Origin: Diplonema japonicum
Taxonomy: Eukaryota; Euglenozoa; Diplonemea; Diplonemida; Diplonemidae
Length of the DNA: 64,000 bases
Direction of reading: 5' to 3'
Assembly (NCBI GenBank): GCA_964019335.1
Contig: OZ025674.1
Span: 496,001 to 560,000, forward strand
In this document: one piece after another, positions 11,977-24,217 of the stretch
How positions within the stretch are numbered: the first letter of the stretch is position 1
How the letters are laid out: each line of letters opens with the position of its first letter
Translations under genes and position numbers: made by a program
Notes under the pieces: model-generated
Databases searched by the model: none
Seen by the model: only the letters and a program-made list of their open reading frames with translations
Told to the model about the DNA's origin: nothing

Positions 11977-12879
11977 ATGCAGGGTTGCCGCGAACGGGAC
12001 GTAAAAGCGGCGGTGCGCCTCGGGCGCCACTGGCAGGACGTCATTGCGAAAGCAGACGCAGGGGTGTCTGTGGTAAATGAGGTGATGCTGATCCTCTCCG
12101 AAGTGGGCAGGGAGGACGACAACGGCACGAAGCGCATGGTGCCCATACCAGGAGTGGACTGCGGGGTAGACATTGAAGAGGAACAAGTCGGGACAGAGAA
12201 GGAAGAGGAACGGATCATAGGGAACAAGGCAGCGTGGGACGAGGCAATCGGGTGCCTGGAAGTGAGCGGGAAGAAGAAAAAAGGGGACCACACCGAGGAG
12301 CGAACAGTAACCCAAGTAACACCCCCCACCGTGGACCGCATGATCATGGCGCTAGACGGGATGACGGAGATGTGGGAGTGGCGGTACACAGGTACAGAGG
12401 TCAACGAGGGTAGAGAATGGACAGTGCTCCCCGCATGGGCACTTCCTGTTATTACAAGCGGGCTGCAGCTGTACGCCAGCATGGGGCAAATGATGACGAT
12501 CAAGGACATGGGGAAGTCTCGTGCGGCCAACAAAACACGGTACCAAGACAGAGAGAGGCAGATCGAGCACACCGGCACCGACAGGGGAGTCGCTGTGCCC
12601 GTCCCCATCCTTGAGGAGATGCAAGAGATCGCTAACATCACCTGCAACGATGCAGACATGTCCATCAAGAACGCCTTCACCCACACAACCCTGCATTCAG
12701 GGCGCTCCTTCTTCGGGATGCTGAAGAACACCACAGGGAAGGAAGACGTGTGGTGCCTTGTAGAGGCGTGGCAGCCGCAGTGGGCCACGAGGAAGTCACA
12801 TGACCTGTCAACGACAGGCATGCCATGTGGCAAGGTGTGCGAAATACGGAAGATCGATCTGCGGTACGAGCATCTGTAG
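11977..12879 (+). CDS. Uncharacterised acidic protein, about 300 aa
   Basis: The ORF runs from ATG 11977 (MQGCRERDVKAAVRLG) to TAG 12877-12879. I chose this start because a pyrimidine tract (CCTCCCCCCCTCCATCCCACCAAG) ends at 11970, seven bases upstream. An in-frame ATG at 11899 would add a hydrophobic, proline-rich leader (MAPLFLPLSFIFCALPPPPL) that could be a signal peptide, so that start cannot be excluded. The product is not recognised. It is rich in Glu and Gly with a charged middle (EEEQVGTEKEEER) and several Trp residues in the second half. No transmembrane segment or catalytic motif was seen. The gene lies 168 bp after the channel stop on the same strand, in line with a shared primary transcript. 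Confidence 0.7.
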   Translation: MQGCRERDVKAAVRLGRHWQDVIAKADAGVSVVNEVMLILSEVGREDDNGTKRMVPIPGVDCGVDIEEEQVGTEKEEERIIGNKAAWDEAIGCLEVSGKKKKGDHTEERTVTQVTPPTVDRMIMALDGMTEMWEWRYTGTEVNEGREWTVLPAWALPVITSGLQLYASMGQMMTIKDMGKSRAANKTRYQDRERQIEHTGTDRGVAVPVPILEEMQEIANITCNDADMSIKNAFTHTTLHSGRSFFGMLKNTTGKEDVWCLVEAWQPQWATRKSHDLSTTGMPCGKVCEIRKIDLRYEHL

Positions 12880-12976
12880 CCTTTAAGAGTAACATTGCTT
12901 TGCCCCCTTTCCCCCATCCTCTTTGTTTTTTTTTTTTTTTTTTTTTTTACATCATCAAAGGTAGAAACAAAAGAAA

Positions 12977-13933
12977 ATGGGAGCCAGCGCGACTAAGACA
13001 CGCACAAAGAGCCTTCTTGTGAAGCAGGCGAGTGGCATAATAGACGAGCAGGGCGAGGCACCCCCCGTGGCAGCTATCGAAGCTGCACTGAGCAGGGGCG
13101 ACGTGCTAACTGCCATGTCGATGCAAGGGGTGGAGGTCAGGTTCTTCGTTTGCAAATGGAGACAGATTGAAATCTTCGTGGAGGGGCGGTGGGCCAGCTC
13201 CCTGGGGTCCTTGCAGATCCTGGACGAGGCAGAGGACTACGTCGATCTGTACGATGAAGAAGAACCCGTTCTGAGACTGAAGAAGGAAGACGCGGAAAGA
13301 ACGCTCGCCAGCTTGGTAAGACTGTGCAACCGTGCAGCCATCCCACATGACTTGGTGATGTCGATGCCCGTTATGCGGTGCAAGTACTGCAACCATGTAA
13401 GGAACGAGCACGGTGTGAGGACTCTATGCAATGTGATGCACAGAATGCATGAAGCGAAGGACTACGACTCGTCTGGTGAGGGCCCGGTGCAAGACTGGAT
13501 GAGCGCCACTGTGCTGCCCCCTGGCTGCACGCAGACCGACTGTGACGACACAGAAGGAGCTGCCGACACCCATGGTTGGCATTGTGCTGCTTGTACATTT
13601 CACAATACTGGAAAAAGGGCAGCTCGCCATTGTGGTGTATGTGGGGCAAGCCGGCCGGTTGTACCTGCTACTCCTACTTCTCTTGTTTGCTTGGATTGCA
13701 AGATCACTCTTGCAAACGCTCCGCCTTTCTGTTCTCGTACTTCGCGGCCCCACCCTCTCCCTCGCAGCCACGCTGCGACAGGCAAAGCCTGTGGGGCCTG
13801 CTCCGTTGCTCCTTCAAATACTATCCTTATGCCTTGCCGGCATCTTGCTTCGTGTTCGGCATGTGCACCCTCCCTTCAGACCTGCCCGAGGTGTGATGTG
13901 CCTGTCACTCATAGGCTTGAGGTGTATGCATGA
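12977..13933 (+). CDS. RanBP2-type zinc finger and C-terminal RING finger protein, possible E3 ubiquitin ligase
   Basis: This is a single-exon ORF of 318 aa. Near residues 199-228 the spacing WHCAACTFHN...HCGVCGASRP matches a RanBP2 zinc finger (C-x2-C-x10-C-x2-C), a fold that often binds ubiquitin or RNA. The last 45 residues carry CGAC...LMPCRHLASCSAC...CPRCDVPV, a C3HC4-like RING of the kind found at the C-terminus of IAP/MIB-type E3 ligases. The N-terminus begins MGASATK, a possible N-myristoylation site. A further Cys pair (CKYCNH, near residue 135) could bind metal. The ATG follows a 23-T run and CATCATCAAAG, an acceptor-like end at 12960. Ubiquitin transfer to an unknown substrate is inferred from the RING. 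The window also encodes a USP7-like deubiquitinase, but no direct link is shown. Confidence 0.78.
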   Translation: MGASATKTRTKSLLVKQASGIIDEQGEAPPVAAIEAALSRGDVLTAMSMQGVEVRFFVCKWRQIEIFVEGRWASSLGSLQILDEAEDYVDLYDEEEPVLRLKKEDAERTLASLVRLCNRAAIPHDLVMSMPVMRCKYCNHVRNEHGVRTLCNVMHRMHEAKDYDSSGEGPVQDWMSATVLPPGCTQTDCDDTEGAADTHGWHCAACTFHNTGKRAARHCGVCGASRPVVPATPTSLVCLDCKITLANAPPFCSRTSRPHPLPRSHAATGKACGACSVAPSNTILMPCRHLASCSACAPSLQTCPRCDVPVTHRLEVYA

Positions 13934-13981
13934 GATTTGATGAAGGTAGTTTTCGACAGAAAGAAAAAGAAGAAAAAAAGC

Positions 13982-14014
<33 letters not shown>

Positions 14015-14260
14015 TAACAAAAAAGATTTTTTTTTCTCTCTTTTTCTATTATTATTCCTTATCCCCTCTCTCTCCCCCCCCCCCTCCTATTTTTTTGACA
14101 AAAAAAAAAACAAAACAAACCTCTAAGAAAATGAAAGAACTTCTCTACAAAATTAAAAAAAAAAAAAAAAAACGAAAAAAAGAAAAGGATTTTTTTTTTA
14201 TTGATACGTAATGAAAAGCACAACAAGATGTGGTTTTTTTTTTGTTTTTTGTTTTTTTGT

Positions 14261-14310
14261 TTCGTTGCACACTTAACGCCACTTAGTGTTGCAATCAAAG
14301 CCCCATTTTT
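14261..14310 (+). repeat. 50-bp dispersed repeat, copy 1
   Basis: CACTTAACGCCACTTAGTG and the following TTGCAATCAAAGCCCC recur almost exactly at 20990-21040; only one or two bases differ over about 48 bp. The unit contains the near-palindrome CACTTAGTG. It is probably an end fragment of a repetitive element. Confidence 0.75.
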
Positions 14311-14385
14311 TTTTTCTCTTTTTAGTGAAAGAAACTTAAGGAAAAATGAAGAAAGAAAAAAAAGTATGAGTATTCCTCCCTGAAC

Positions 14386-14420
14386 GGTGAGCACCCACCC
14401 GCACACCGAAGTTTATCAAA
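14386..14420 (+). repeat. Short dispersed repeat CACCCGCACACCGAA, copy 1
   Basis: CACCCGCACACCGAAGTTTA here matches CACCCGCACACCGAAATTTA at about 18680-18700, followed by A/T-rich DNA in both. It is a short fragment of unknown origin. Confidence 0.5.
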
Positions 14421-14956
14421 TTTTTTGTTTTTGTTTTGGCACAATGAAGAAAAAGAAGAAAAAGAAATCCACCGTAAGCGAAATATTGTTTTTTTTTTTT
14501 TTTTTTTTTTTTGTTCACACGAAAGAAGAACAACGAAAAAAAGAAATAAGGGGAAAGAACAAGCGGCATGTCCCCCCCCCCCCCCCCCCTCCTTAACTGG
14601 GTTGTCAGATATTGCACAGACTTGTGTGTATTCTTTTTTTTATATTCCCCCCCCACTCTGGTACACATGGCATGATAAGGGTTTGCTTTTTTTATACTCT
14701 CCCCATTTTTTTTTTCTCCTACCACTTTCTTCCCATGTTTCAATAAACAGATTTCAAAACGAAAGTTTAGATTTTTGCTCTCCCAACTAAGGGGATCCGG
14801 GTGAAAAGGAAAGGGGGGGAGGGGGAGAAGTGGTGCCACTGCTTCTCCTTCTCAAATAAGAAGCACGACGAACTGAGAAAAAAAAACACAAAGATTTTTG
14901 TTAAATTTTCTCAGGGGTGTGTTGTCTTTATTCCTCTCTTGTTGGTGTTTGTGTGT

Positions 14957-15007
<51 letters not shown>

Positions 15008-16628
15008 TGATATCACACATCACTCGTTTTTCTCCGTTTTGAGGAAGAAAAAAAAAAAGAAAAGAAATCAAACAAAAAAAAGAAGAGGGAACATTTCTGC
15101 CTATCCCCCCCCCTTTTTTATTTATTCCGTAGGCTTTTCATATCTTCGGCCTAAATTTAGCCACACTTTCATTAAGTTTTTCGTTACCCTTCTTGCACTC
15201 GAGACTGATTTGTCCTCCTCCTGCAAAAAGAAAGAACAGGTAACTCAGTAATTGTTAGTCATATTTTTAGTTTGGCAATAAAATTTGCTTTTTTTTTTCT
15301 TTATATTCTCCCCCATTAGGAAACATCATATAAGGAAAAAAGAAACTTTTGGGTACTGCTCTGACTCTCACTTCATCACAAATACAACACAAAACAATTG
15401 TTTAAAAAAAAAAGAAAAGAAAAGAAAACTAAACAAGAAAAAGAGATTTTATTTTCCATTCTTTCACATGCTGCACTAAAATCCCCCAGAAGGAAAAAGA
15501 AGAAGGATTTGTTCCAAACATTTCTTCTTAAACTCACATACTGGCGGGATGTACAGAAAAGAAGAGCCTCTTCGGGAGTCTTTTTTTTTTTTGTTTTGCA
15601 GTTTTCTTTTCTTTTTTTTTTTTTTTGTAATGGCAAAACCATCAAGCAATAAATAAGAAGCAGAATAAAAAAAACAAAAAAAAAAACATGCTGTAAATCT
15701 TTTAATCTCTTAAAATTCTTTGACACATTTTTCTTCTTTTTTTTTTCGGGGTACCTTCTTATAGAGACGAGTCTCAGTTAGCCTTCATTTCGTGATCGCA
15801 AAAGTTTTATTTTTAAGTGGCCGGACAAAATTAAAAGAGATTTATACAGTACTTTTCGTTTTTTTTATTTTGCTCCTTTTTTTCATTTTCAGTTTCACTT
15901 ATACTCCGTAAATGGTATCTCCTCCCTCTGCAAGAAGAAGAAAAAAAAAAGAAAAAAAAAACATGCGGCCTTCATTCGAAGCGAAAGAGAAGAAACGAAT
16001 GAGGGAAGAAAGAAAAAAGAGAAAAAGAGAATGAAAGACTTTCTTCTCTCCAAATTAAAAAAAAAAAAAAAAGAAACATATCACGAAGACCGTAACTACC
16101 AGCCTTTACGTAGGTGGAGGGAGGGTCCAGGCGTCAGATTTATCTGAGGCAAGAGGGAATATAAAATAAGGTTTTTTTTCCTGTCTGTCCCAATCAGAAA
16201 AAAAAGGTTTTTTTCTTTGATGGGGGTAAAAAAAAAAAAAAAGAAAGAGGGGAAAAGAAAAAAAAAAAGACCCACAACCTTGTTTTTTTTTTTTCTCTTT
16301 TTTTTCCCTGTCTCCCTGTATGACGCCATTCTACAGGTGGGCATTTTTTTTCTTTCCCTTCCGTTCCTTTTTTTTTTGTTTTAACAATATTATTGTCGAG
16401 ACTAAAAACTAGTTGATGGCAGCGTAATGAGCTATTTTATTAGGTAAAATTCCGCTCGTGCGCACAAACAAATGGAGCGCCAAACTAGTTTTTTTTTTTT
16501 TTTTTTTTCCCCTTCAGGTTTATTGTTCTGTTCTTTTAAAGGGCACGAGCGAGTCCCTCTTTCTGTGCCGTTCCTTATCGGGTAATGGTAAAAGGTGCCT
16601 CTTGTGCTATTCCTGCTGTTCTTGTTTT

Positions 16629-16675
<47 letters not shown>

Positions 16676-17414
16676 GAGAATAATTTCGCAGGTTTTTTCC
16701 TGGACGAATTCACCTCTGGTGACCTCTGAACCTAACTTCCCTCTCTTTTTTTTTTTTTTGTTTTTTGTTTTTTGTTTTTTTTTTTACATTTGTAATTTTG
16801 TTGGTTAACCTTCTTAATCCCACATAAAAGTGTCATAATACTTTCCTCCCGTCTGTGGCGGTCATCGAATTGTCCGATATTTTCAACAAAACACGGAAAA
16901 GATTTGAAAGAACAAGAAGAAGGGATCGTTTCTTCTTCTTCTTTTTTATGTTTTTCATTTTTTTCTTTTTGTGTGCCCCCGAAATGGATTTGCTATCTTC
17001 TATACTCGAGTAAAAAGCTAAAACGACAAAAAAAAAACAAGTTTTTACTATATGAGCTCGCCCCGATAGCATAAGATTTTACTCTCAAATTCTGAAAGCA
17101 TTTTTACGCGTGCATTTCTTACTTCGAAGATTTATCGGGGTTTTTTTTTTTTTTTTTTTTGCACACTCATATTTCCCCCCCCGTATCTCAGATATAGAAA
17201 ATGCAAATATTTTCCTTTTGAGACAAGTGGTCCCTCAAATGAGAATTTTCTCTGGAAAAAAACGGGGGGAAAAAAAAAAAAAAACGGAAGAACAAAAAAA
17301 AAAAAAAAATAGTTCTTCGTCACTGTGAAATTCATATCTCCCTCTCATATACAGTAAAATACAACAGGTGGCGTAAAGTAGTGAAGAACACTTTTTTTCT
17401 CTTTTTTTTTTTTG

Positions 17415-18154
17415 TTTCACTCTTCAGAAATTACTTCACGCACTGGGGGGCCCATTACTTCACGCTAAATCTCATTACTTCACGGTGAAATAATGGCCTG
17501 TTTTCCGTGAAGTAATAGGGGGTTTCCGTTAAATAATATGCCTCGGTAGGCCAATTTTTGCCTCGGTTCGGTTCCCAGTGGGGCTACTTTTTCCTCTCAG
17601 TTTGCTATTTCCCCTCAGGTTCAGTTCAATTGGCCAACTTTTGCCTCGGCTCAGTTCCAAGTTGGACTACTTTTTCCTCCCAATTTGCCCACTTTTGGCT
17701 AGGCCTTGTTCCCAGTTTCTGTGGGTAACTCTTCTGTGGGTAAGGGTAACTTAGTCAGCTTACCCAAGCACCCCAAAAGACTTCAAAATACCGAAGCAGC
17801 AGAAAAAAAGGAGCCAGCGGCCGCGCTAGGTATGGGAAGGCCTGATTAGAGATGGTGACAGTGGCAATGCCAGCGACAGCGGCAGCTCTTAGTCAACAAA
17901 AGGAGGAAAAACAACTTGTATTGTAACCTTTGTAACCCCTCTCTTGTTGTACCCCTTGTCACCCTGTTGTGCCCCTCGTGGTGAAGTAATTTCAGAGTGT
18001 CGTGAAATAAAACCACTTACCTACCGCCAAGTAATGCTTTACCGACCTCGAGGTTCCGCATTTTACCATCTCGGGCCCTGCGGGCCCTCGACGGTAAAAT
18101 GCGGAACCTCGAGGTAACGGTAAAGTCATTACTTGTTGGCAGTAAATAGCTATT
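17415..18154. repeat. MITE-like repeat, copy 1 (long form, with perfect hairpin)
   Basis: About 740 bp, alignable by eye with 24275-24773. It carries several copies of ATTACTTCACG and its inverse CGTGAAGTAAT, plus repeated TTTTGCCTCGG blocks. Near its right end lies an inverted repeat at 18026-18140. Its inner arms at 18047-18067 and 18093-18113 are perfect 21-bp complements beginning CTCGAGGTTCCGC, with a GGGCCC-containing loop region. No coding capacity was seen. The structure suggests a non-autonomous, foldback or MITE-type DNA element, but target-site duplications could not be fixed. Confidence 0.75.
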
Positions 18155-18458
18155 TTTCTTTAAAGTCTCCTTTTCCTTTAAAGTTAGCCCCTGTTCCTGA
18201 TTTCTTTTTTTTTTTTATAATTTTCTTTGTATAAAAAATTGTTTCCCACCTTCCCCCCACACCCTTTTTTTTTAAAAATTATTTTCATGCCCCTCAGCCA
18301 TGCTTTGTACCCCATGCCCACATGTTTATTGTTCCAAATACCCCAGAAATTTTGAAAAGGAATCGATGAGCAAACGGTTGCCTGTGTAGTGCAAATGTAG
18401 CACGACAACACTGCGGGCTTCGTCACTATTGCTCTTTTGGTCGTTCTTTCATTTCTCT

Positions 18459-18522
<64 letters not shown>

Positions 18523-20243
18523 GTACGACCAGGACTGGCTCACTGGAAGGATGCGATTTCCCGACGCAAAGTCAAGGGTACAAGGGACCCCAAGCAATGT
18601 TTCTCGCCCAGATGCCGTCCATCATCTTATCGTAACAGCTACCGCAGAACGGTGACCGATTAGTGAATTTCTCCTTGAACCACCCGCACACCGAAATTTA
18701 CATCAATTTTTTTTTTTTTTCTTTTTTCGAACGCTCAATTTTCTGAAAAAAAAAAGAAAGAAATGTGCCTTTTTTTTTTTTTTTTTTGAACAATAAAAAA
18801 AAAAAAAAAAAAGAAGAGGAGAAAAAAAAAATAAGACGAGTTTTTTTTTTAAAGTACTTACCTCAAGTAAAAGAAAAGGTGCCTCCTGAAGAAATGTGAG
18901 GACGAGAAAGAAAAGAAGAAAAAGAAGAAGAAGAAAACCTACCCCCCGATTCGACTACTAGGGTAAGTACAAACACTAAAGTTCTAAAGTAAACCGAGGA
19001 AAAAAAAGAAAGAGAAGGGAAAAGTTTAAAAAGAAAAAACACACAGAAGATTCTTATTTTATTGATTTTATCAATTCCCTAATTGCTTCCTTTTTTTTTT
19101 TTTTTTTTTTTTTTTTATATATAGCCCCAGATGGATTTTTTAATCAAGCATCAGCGGTCTGTCAGGCTTCAATGGGATACTATTAAAAGAGGAATGGGAG
19201 AAAAAAAAAAGAAAAAAAAAAGAGAGAAAAGAACAAATCGATTTAACACCTTACTTCTTCTTTTTTTTGTGTGCCTTGAAAAAAGAAAACCGAGATTAAT
19301 AAAAGGAAATAATCAAGATAAGAAGGACACCCAAAAAAAAAAAAAAAAAAAAAGGAAGCCAGCAGGCGTGCATTATAATAGATAAGAATTTTATTTAAAA
19401 CCTGTAAAGGACCAATGTCCCCCCCTTTTTTTTTCTTCTTTTTTTTTTCAAAGTAAGAAAAAAAAAGGGGGGAGGGAATCATGATTCATATCTCTAAAAC
19501 TAAGCAAGGTCTTGACTTTCTAAAGACTTTTAGAAAGATTTGATGTTGCATCCAGAAAGAGAGACCTGGCCGGGTGCTTTTTAAAACAAATTTCCGAAAA
19601 AAGAAATTTGGTACTCCAAGCACCGAAATGGGTCAAAAGAAAAAAACGGGTTTTTGGAGGTATGATGCCGTTGGCATTTAAATTTCGTTGCAAGATATAG
19701 CCCCCTCAGCCTTGGTGCTGGCGGTATATTATTTGTCTTTTATAGGTTTAAAAAAAAAAAAAGAAAAAAAAAAAGAGAGAAAAGAAAAGAAGATGAAGAA
19801 TATGTTGTGAAGAAATTTAAAAAAAAAAAAAAAGAAACTGAAGCTCATCCTAATCTGATTCGTCCAAGAAGCAGGGCTAGAAGAAAGAGGGGGGGGGGGG
19901 GGGGGGGGGAACTAGTTAATGTGCTCCTTCGGTTTGTGTGCAAATGAGATTTTTATTTTTTTCCCCACCAAAAGGTTACCCTAAAGGTTTTTGCCTGCTT
20001 CCAAAACAACTAGTTCTAGTTGCTGTCGAGTTTCTGCACTATGGCTACAAGATTTTTCGACTAAAGAGATTATTGTAACCCATATCGTTGCCACTATACT
20101 TTTGATAACTACTATAACAAGTGTTTTCTGTTGATTAATGGAAGATGAAAGAAGTTAGAGGCGTAGAATAAAAAAAAAAAAGAAAAAAAAGAAGAAAAAG
20201 CCCAGAGACACAGTACCGATTAACCAATTTTTTTTTTCCCGTC

Positions 20244-20277
<34 letters not shown>

Positions 20278-20307
20278 CCGGGGAAACAGAGAAGAAAAAG
20301 AATAACG

Positions 20308-20343
<36 letters not shown>

Positions 20344-20639
20344 ATAATGTTGCTGTGGGAAAAAAAAGAAGAAAAAAAAAAAAAAAAAGGGTGTTAAGGC
20401 AAAAAGCCAAATTGTGTCTTGAACCACCCCCCCCACCTCCCTCAATTTTATGCTCTTTTTCAAGTTCAAATATTTCCTTTCCTGTAATCTAATTTCAACG
20501 TCAGCCACCCCGATCTTACCCCTTATCTATTGTCAAACTGGGCCCACTTTCCCTTGAAAAAGTCACTTTTTGACTTTATTCCCCCCCCCCCCCCCCTCTC
20601 TTCTTGCTTTTCTTTTTTTTCGTGTCCCCGAAGGTCACC
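18155..20639. other. Gene-free homopolymer-rich stretch
   Basis: It contains the longest mononucleotide run of the window (60 T, 18462-18521), further long T and A runs around 19090-19116 and 20246-20340, and G or C runs at 19890-19909 and 20581-20596. Open frames are low-complexity only. The short CACCCGCACACCGAA repeat recurs near 18680. No gene was seen. Confidence 0.65.
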
Positions 20640-21045
20640 CACTCGATCCTAGAGGAACAAATGCGAACGCATTGCATCCTCAACAACTCGCTAGTTGGTT
20701 TCACGCCCAAGCTGCTGATGAGATACTACAACGGGCCTAAGGCACTACCACGACAGAGGGGATCAAACACTAGATGAGTTGATTGTCGTTAGGCGATCCT
20801 GTCACATACTGCAGGTTCTCTCAAAGACACCCTTTTTTTTTAGGTGGCAGGGATAACATGGAAATATACGAAGAACCATCAGATGTGGTGTTCGCCTGGG
20901 ACGCCCCGGCTAGGGTTGAGTTGCACACCGCACGCATTAAGAGGACGCTCGGCCGAGGTGTGCCCCCTGTATTCAAGTAGACAGTTCGTGCTTCGTTGGA
21001 CACTTAACGCCACTTAGTGTTGCAATCAAAGCCCCATTTTTATTT
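20640..21045 (+). repeat. Mosaic of dispersed repeat fragments with decayed coding frames
   Basis: Three families meet here. CCTGTCACATACTGCAGGTT at 20798-20817 recurs near 24224 and 49773. The GCACACCGCACGCATTAA block (20920-20990) matches 3608-3710. The CACTTAACGCCACTTAGTG block (20990-21040) matches 14261-14310. A short frame at 20640-20780 encodes LEEQMRTHCILNNSL and then stops. Another, 20783-20980, encodes a 65-residue peptide ending GRGVPPVFK. These look like pieces of one larger repetitive element whose fragments are scattered through the desert. The parent element is not identified. Confidence 0.6.
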
Positions 21046-22649
21046 TTATTTTTTGAACTCATCTTACCTGAAGGAAGGTCTGGTTCCATTTTTAAAAAAG
21101 AACAAGTTTTTTTTTTTTTTTAATTTTTTTATTTCTTTTAAGAAAGAGAGACACCCTTTATCCCCCTTTTTACTTTTGTAGATGCCTTCTTTTTTTTCTT
21201 TTTTTTTTGTTCTCTCTCCCTTTTCTTTTAATCCATCCCTAGCGAGACGGGGGGGGGGAGGTATGCTTGTCTCTGTTGTTGTTTGGGGCCAGCTTTTTAT
21301 TTCATGGCTACAACTTGTCATCCTTGTGCAGAGTGAAAAAGAAAAGATTTTTTTTTCTTGCTCGGCATAGAGTTTTGATATGGTCCACTTACATGAGGGA
21401 AAAAAAAAAAAAAAAAGAAAGAACGAAATGGGGGGAAAAAAAAAGTATAGAAAAGCTAATTTTTTTTTTCTTTCTAAATGTCTCTTTTTTTTTTTCTTCC
21501 AGCAAGAGGCACCCCTTGGGGGGGGCCTTCCGTGAGCACTTCAGAGACATAAGACGTATATTTTCTTTTTTTTTTAAAAAAATTAAGTTTGAAAAATCTC
21601 TATTTTTTTCTCCTTTTTTTCTACTAGATTCATGCCCCCCCCCCTCCCCTAAGAAAACGCCCCAATCCACCTTTCTATTAAAAGGTGTCTTCTCGCAAAG
21701 GGAGGGGGGGGCAAAATAAAGATCAATCCTAAAGGATTTGCTTTTTTTTTTTTCCCTCCTCGTTTTTTTTTTAAAATCTAAAACATGCACCAAAAAACCT
21801 TTTCCTTTTTTTTTTGCAAGAAGGTGTTCTGCTGCAGTGTTTGAGGGAATAAAAAAGTGGGAAGGGGGGGGAGGAATATTGACTGGAGGTGAACCAGCTG
21901 GGGTAGTAAGCAAAATATGTGCTTTCTCCACATCTTTCCTGCCTCCTTCCCTCTTGCTCCCTTTTTTTTCTCTCTTCCCCCCTTTTTTTTCTTCTCCCAA
22001 CGAGAAAAAAAAAAGAATAGAAGAAGAAGAGAAATAGTATGTTACCATTCGCCCCCCCCTTTTTTTTTCTCTTTTTTTTTTAAAGGGGGGTCCTCCCCTC
22101 CCCCCGTTTTCCTGTCATAACAATTTGGGATCTCTAAACTGGTTTCAAGGTTACCTTTTTGCACATTTCATGCACATTTTTTTTTCGAACTCGGTGTAAG
22201 CCAAGAAAAGACCCTTTGAGGAAACTACCACTTCACGGTCAGGCAGAGATCGAAAGATGAAAAGAAACCCCCCCCCCCCTTCTCCCCCCTGAACTATATT
22301 ATTAAAAAAAATATATAGAAAATAAAGCGGACAAAAAAAACAAAAAAAACAAAAACAGAAAAAAAAAAAAAAAAAACTGGTGTGAAAGACCCGCCGAGTT
22401 CTTTCGTTCTTTCTTTCTTTTTTTTTTAAGATTTCCCTCCCCCTTGCCCCCCGACACGATCATTGGCCTTTTTGTTAAGAGAGAAGAGGAGGGGGGGAGA
22501 GAGAGAGCGATAACATAGGGAAAAAAAAAAAAGAAAAGAAGAATACCAAGTCTTTTTTTTTTTTAATATATATTCTCTCTCCCCTTTTATTTCCTTCACT
22601 TTCCCCTTTTGTGTCTATTTTCCCCATCTACCATGGCTGTTGCCGTTTT
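21046..22649. other. Gene-free homopolymer-rich stretch
   Basis: Mixed A, T, C and G runs with no open frame of normal amino-acid composition on either strand. Nothing interpretable was seen. Confidence 0.6.
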
Positions 22650-23996
22650 TTAACCATCTACCAACGAGCGTCTTTATAGAGACGATTTGAAAAAAAATCT
22701 TTTGCGCAAAGGGCTTTCAATGCAATACAGCCCACTTCTCGCATCCGGGGTCCTGCGCGGAAAATATGAAAAATATAAACTAAATGCTGCCCTAACTTAA
22801 CAAGAAAAAGAAAAAAGAAAAAAAAAACGCCAGCCCAAATTTACCCTTGAAAATGGGTGCCCAGAAAGAGGCCGGAAGAGGACATTATGAGTGATGGTAG
22901 CACTGATGGCTCATCCCTATTTTGCAATTTTGGTACGGACAGTGATTCTGATACGAATTCGACCGATTCCGAGTCACAGCAGGGTTGGACGGCAAAGTTG
23001 GAGCGGTTGGAAGGCATCCGGTTCGTGAAGATCGGAATCCTTGTGGACCCTGTTTTGACATCAGAGGCTCAACGCCATTCCATATATTCTCCCAAATGCT
23101 CGCCCCAAACGTTATTTGGGTCATAATTTCGAACAATGTGGCAAATGCGGCTAAAAAAGGTGTTTCCCTGGATCTCAATGCTGCTTCTTTGCGTACATTC
23201 ATAGGTGTCCTTTTGTCGATGGACTTGGATATCATGCCAGATTATTCTGACTACTGGCGCGCTGGCTCCACGTCTCTCAACCACACCCCTGGGTACGCCA
23301 CCGTCATGTCAAGAGGCCGCTTTTTGACTATTCTGGGAAATCTGTGTTTCCACAGCGAAACAAACAAGCGTGCTGACTTCTACCTATCGCAAAGGCCTCC
23401 CGTAGATCACGGATGCAAAGAAGCGAGGCCGCAAGCCCAAGGACACGCATCCTGTGGCGACACACCCAGTTCCACCAGCACGTGAGCATCCTTTGCACCA
23501 CAACATGACATCAAGCCTGTGCGCTTTCTGTCGACGTTGGATGTTCTGGTGAAGTCAAATTTGACGTGTCGGCCAAAAGAGAATGAAAGCCGGAAAGGAC
23601 ATCCCACTCCCCACCAAGTGCATATTTACAACACCGCAATGGGCGGAACCGACGCTGGGTGATGCTGTGACAAAACGCCATAAACGCACCCTTATGACTT
23701 CGAAGCCTTGGGGCACGTACGAACCGCGTCAAGAAGGCCTTAAATAGCTTTTTACAGAATTTTACAGTCGATTTTTTTTGATTGTTTTTTGTACCCCCTC
23801 TCGGGCACTTCAGGAACGTTATTTTTGACAATGTTGTGAGGGTGGGCCCTGCTGTGGGCACCCTCTCTCTAGAATTGGGACATCTGGAGGCATTTCCGGG
23901 GGCATATAGCCCCGGCGTTGCGCTAGAATAGCTTTTTTTGAAGTTTTGAAAATTTACCCCCTGGTGGGCAAAAATGGTCCGTTGGTAGCTGGTTAA
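22650..23996 (+). mobile_element. piggyBac-like element D, internally deleted, with transposase N-terminal pseudogene
   Basis: The block is flanked by TTAA at 22650-22653 and 23993-23996. Next to these are inverted repeats CCATCTACCAACG (22654-22666) and CGTTGGTAGCTGG (23980-23992), differing at one position. From 22885 a frame encodes an acidic leader rich in Asp and Ser (DGSTDG..DSDSDTNSTDSES). After one frameshift (near 23010) it continues as a typical piggyBac N-terminal region, including FHIFSQMLAPNVIWVIISNN, SLDLNAASLRTFIGVLLSMD and YWRAGS. The frame is lost after about 23395. A following KKRGRKPKDTHP stretch may be the C-terminal linker, implying loss of most of the catalytic centre. 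It is non-functional as seen. Confidence 0.8.
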
Positions 23997-24217
23997 ATTT
24001 ATTAAAGGTGTTGAAATTATTTTTATACCCGATTCCTCCCTTGCCCACGCACCTCATGATGGAAAGTGTGCAATGTGTCCATCTAGCTTCACGAAGTGGC
24101 TTTTAATGGCTTTAAAATTCGGTTTTCAACGACAAAAAGAAATATACGAAAAAAAAAAAAAGAAAAAAACAGAAGAAGAAAAAGTGCGAGAATTGTATCA
24201 TTATTATTTTATTTTAT

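Larger units (their letters stand above)
13934..17414. other. Gene-free homopolymer-rich stretch
   Basis: Long A and T runs dominate, including 47 T at 14959-15005 and 44 A at 16631-16674, with short C runs. All open frames are low-complexity F/K/L/S strings. Two short dispersed repeats sit inside (14261-14310 and 14386-14420) and are listed separately. No gene was seen. Confidence 0.65.
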
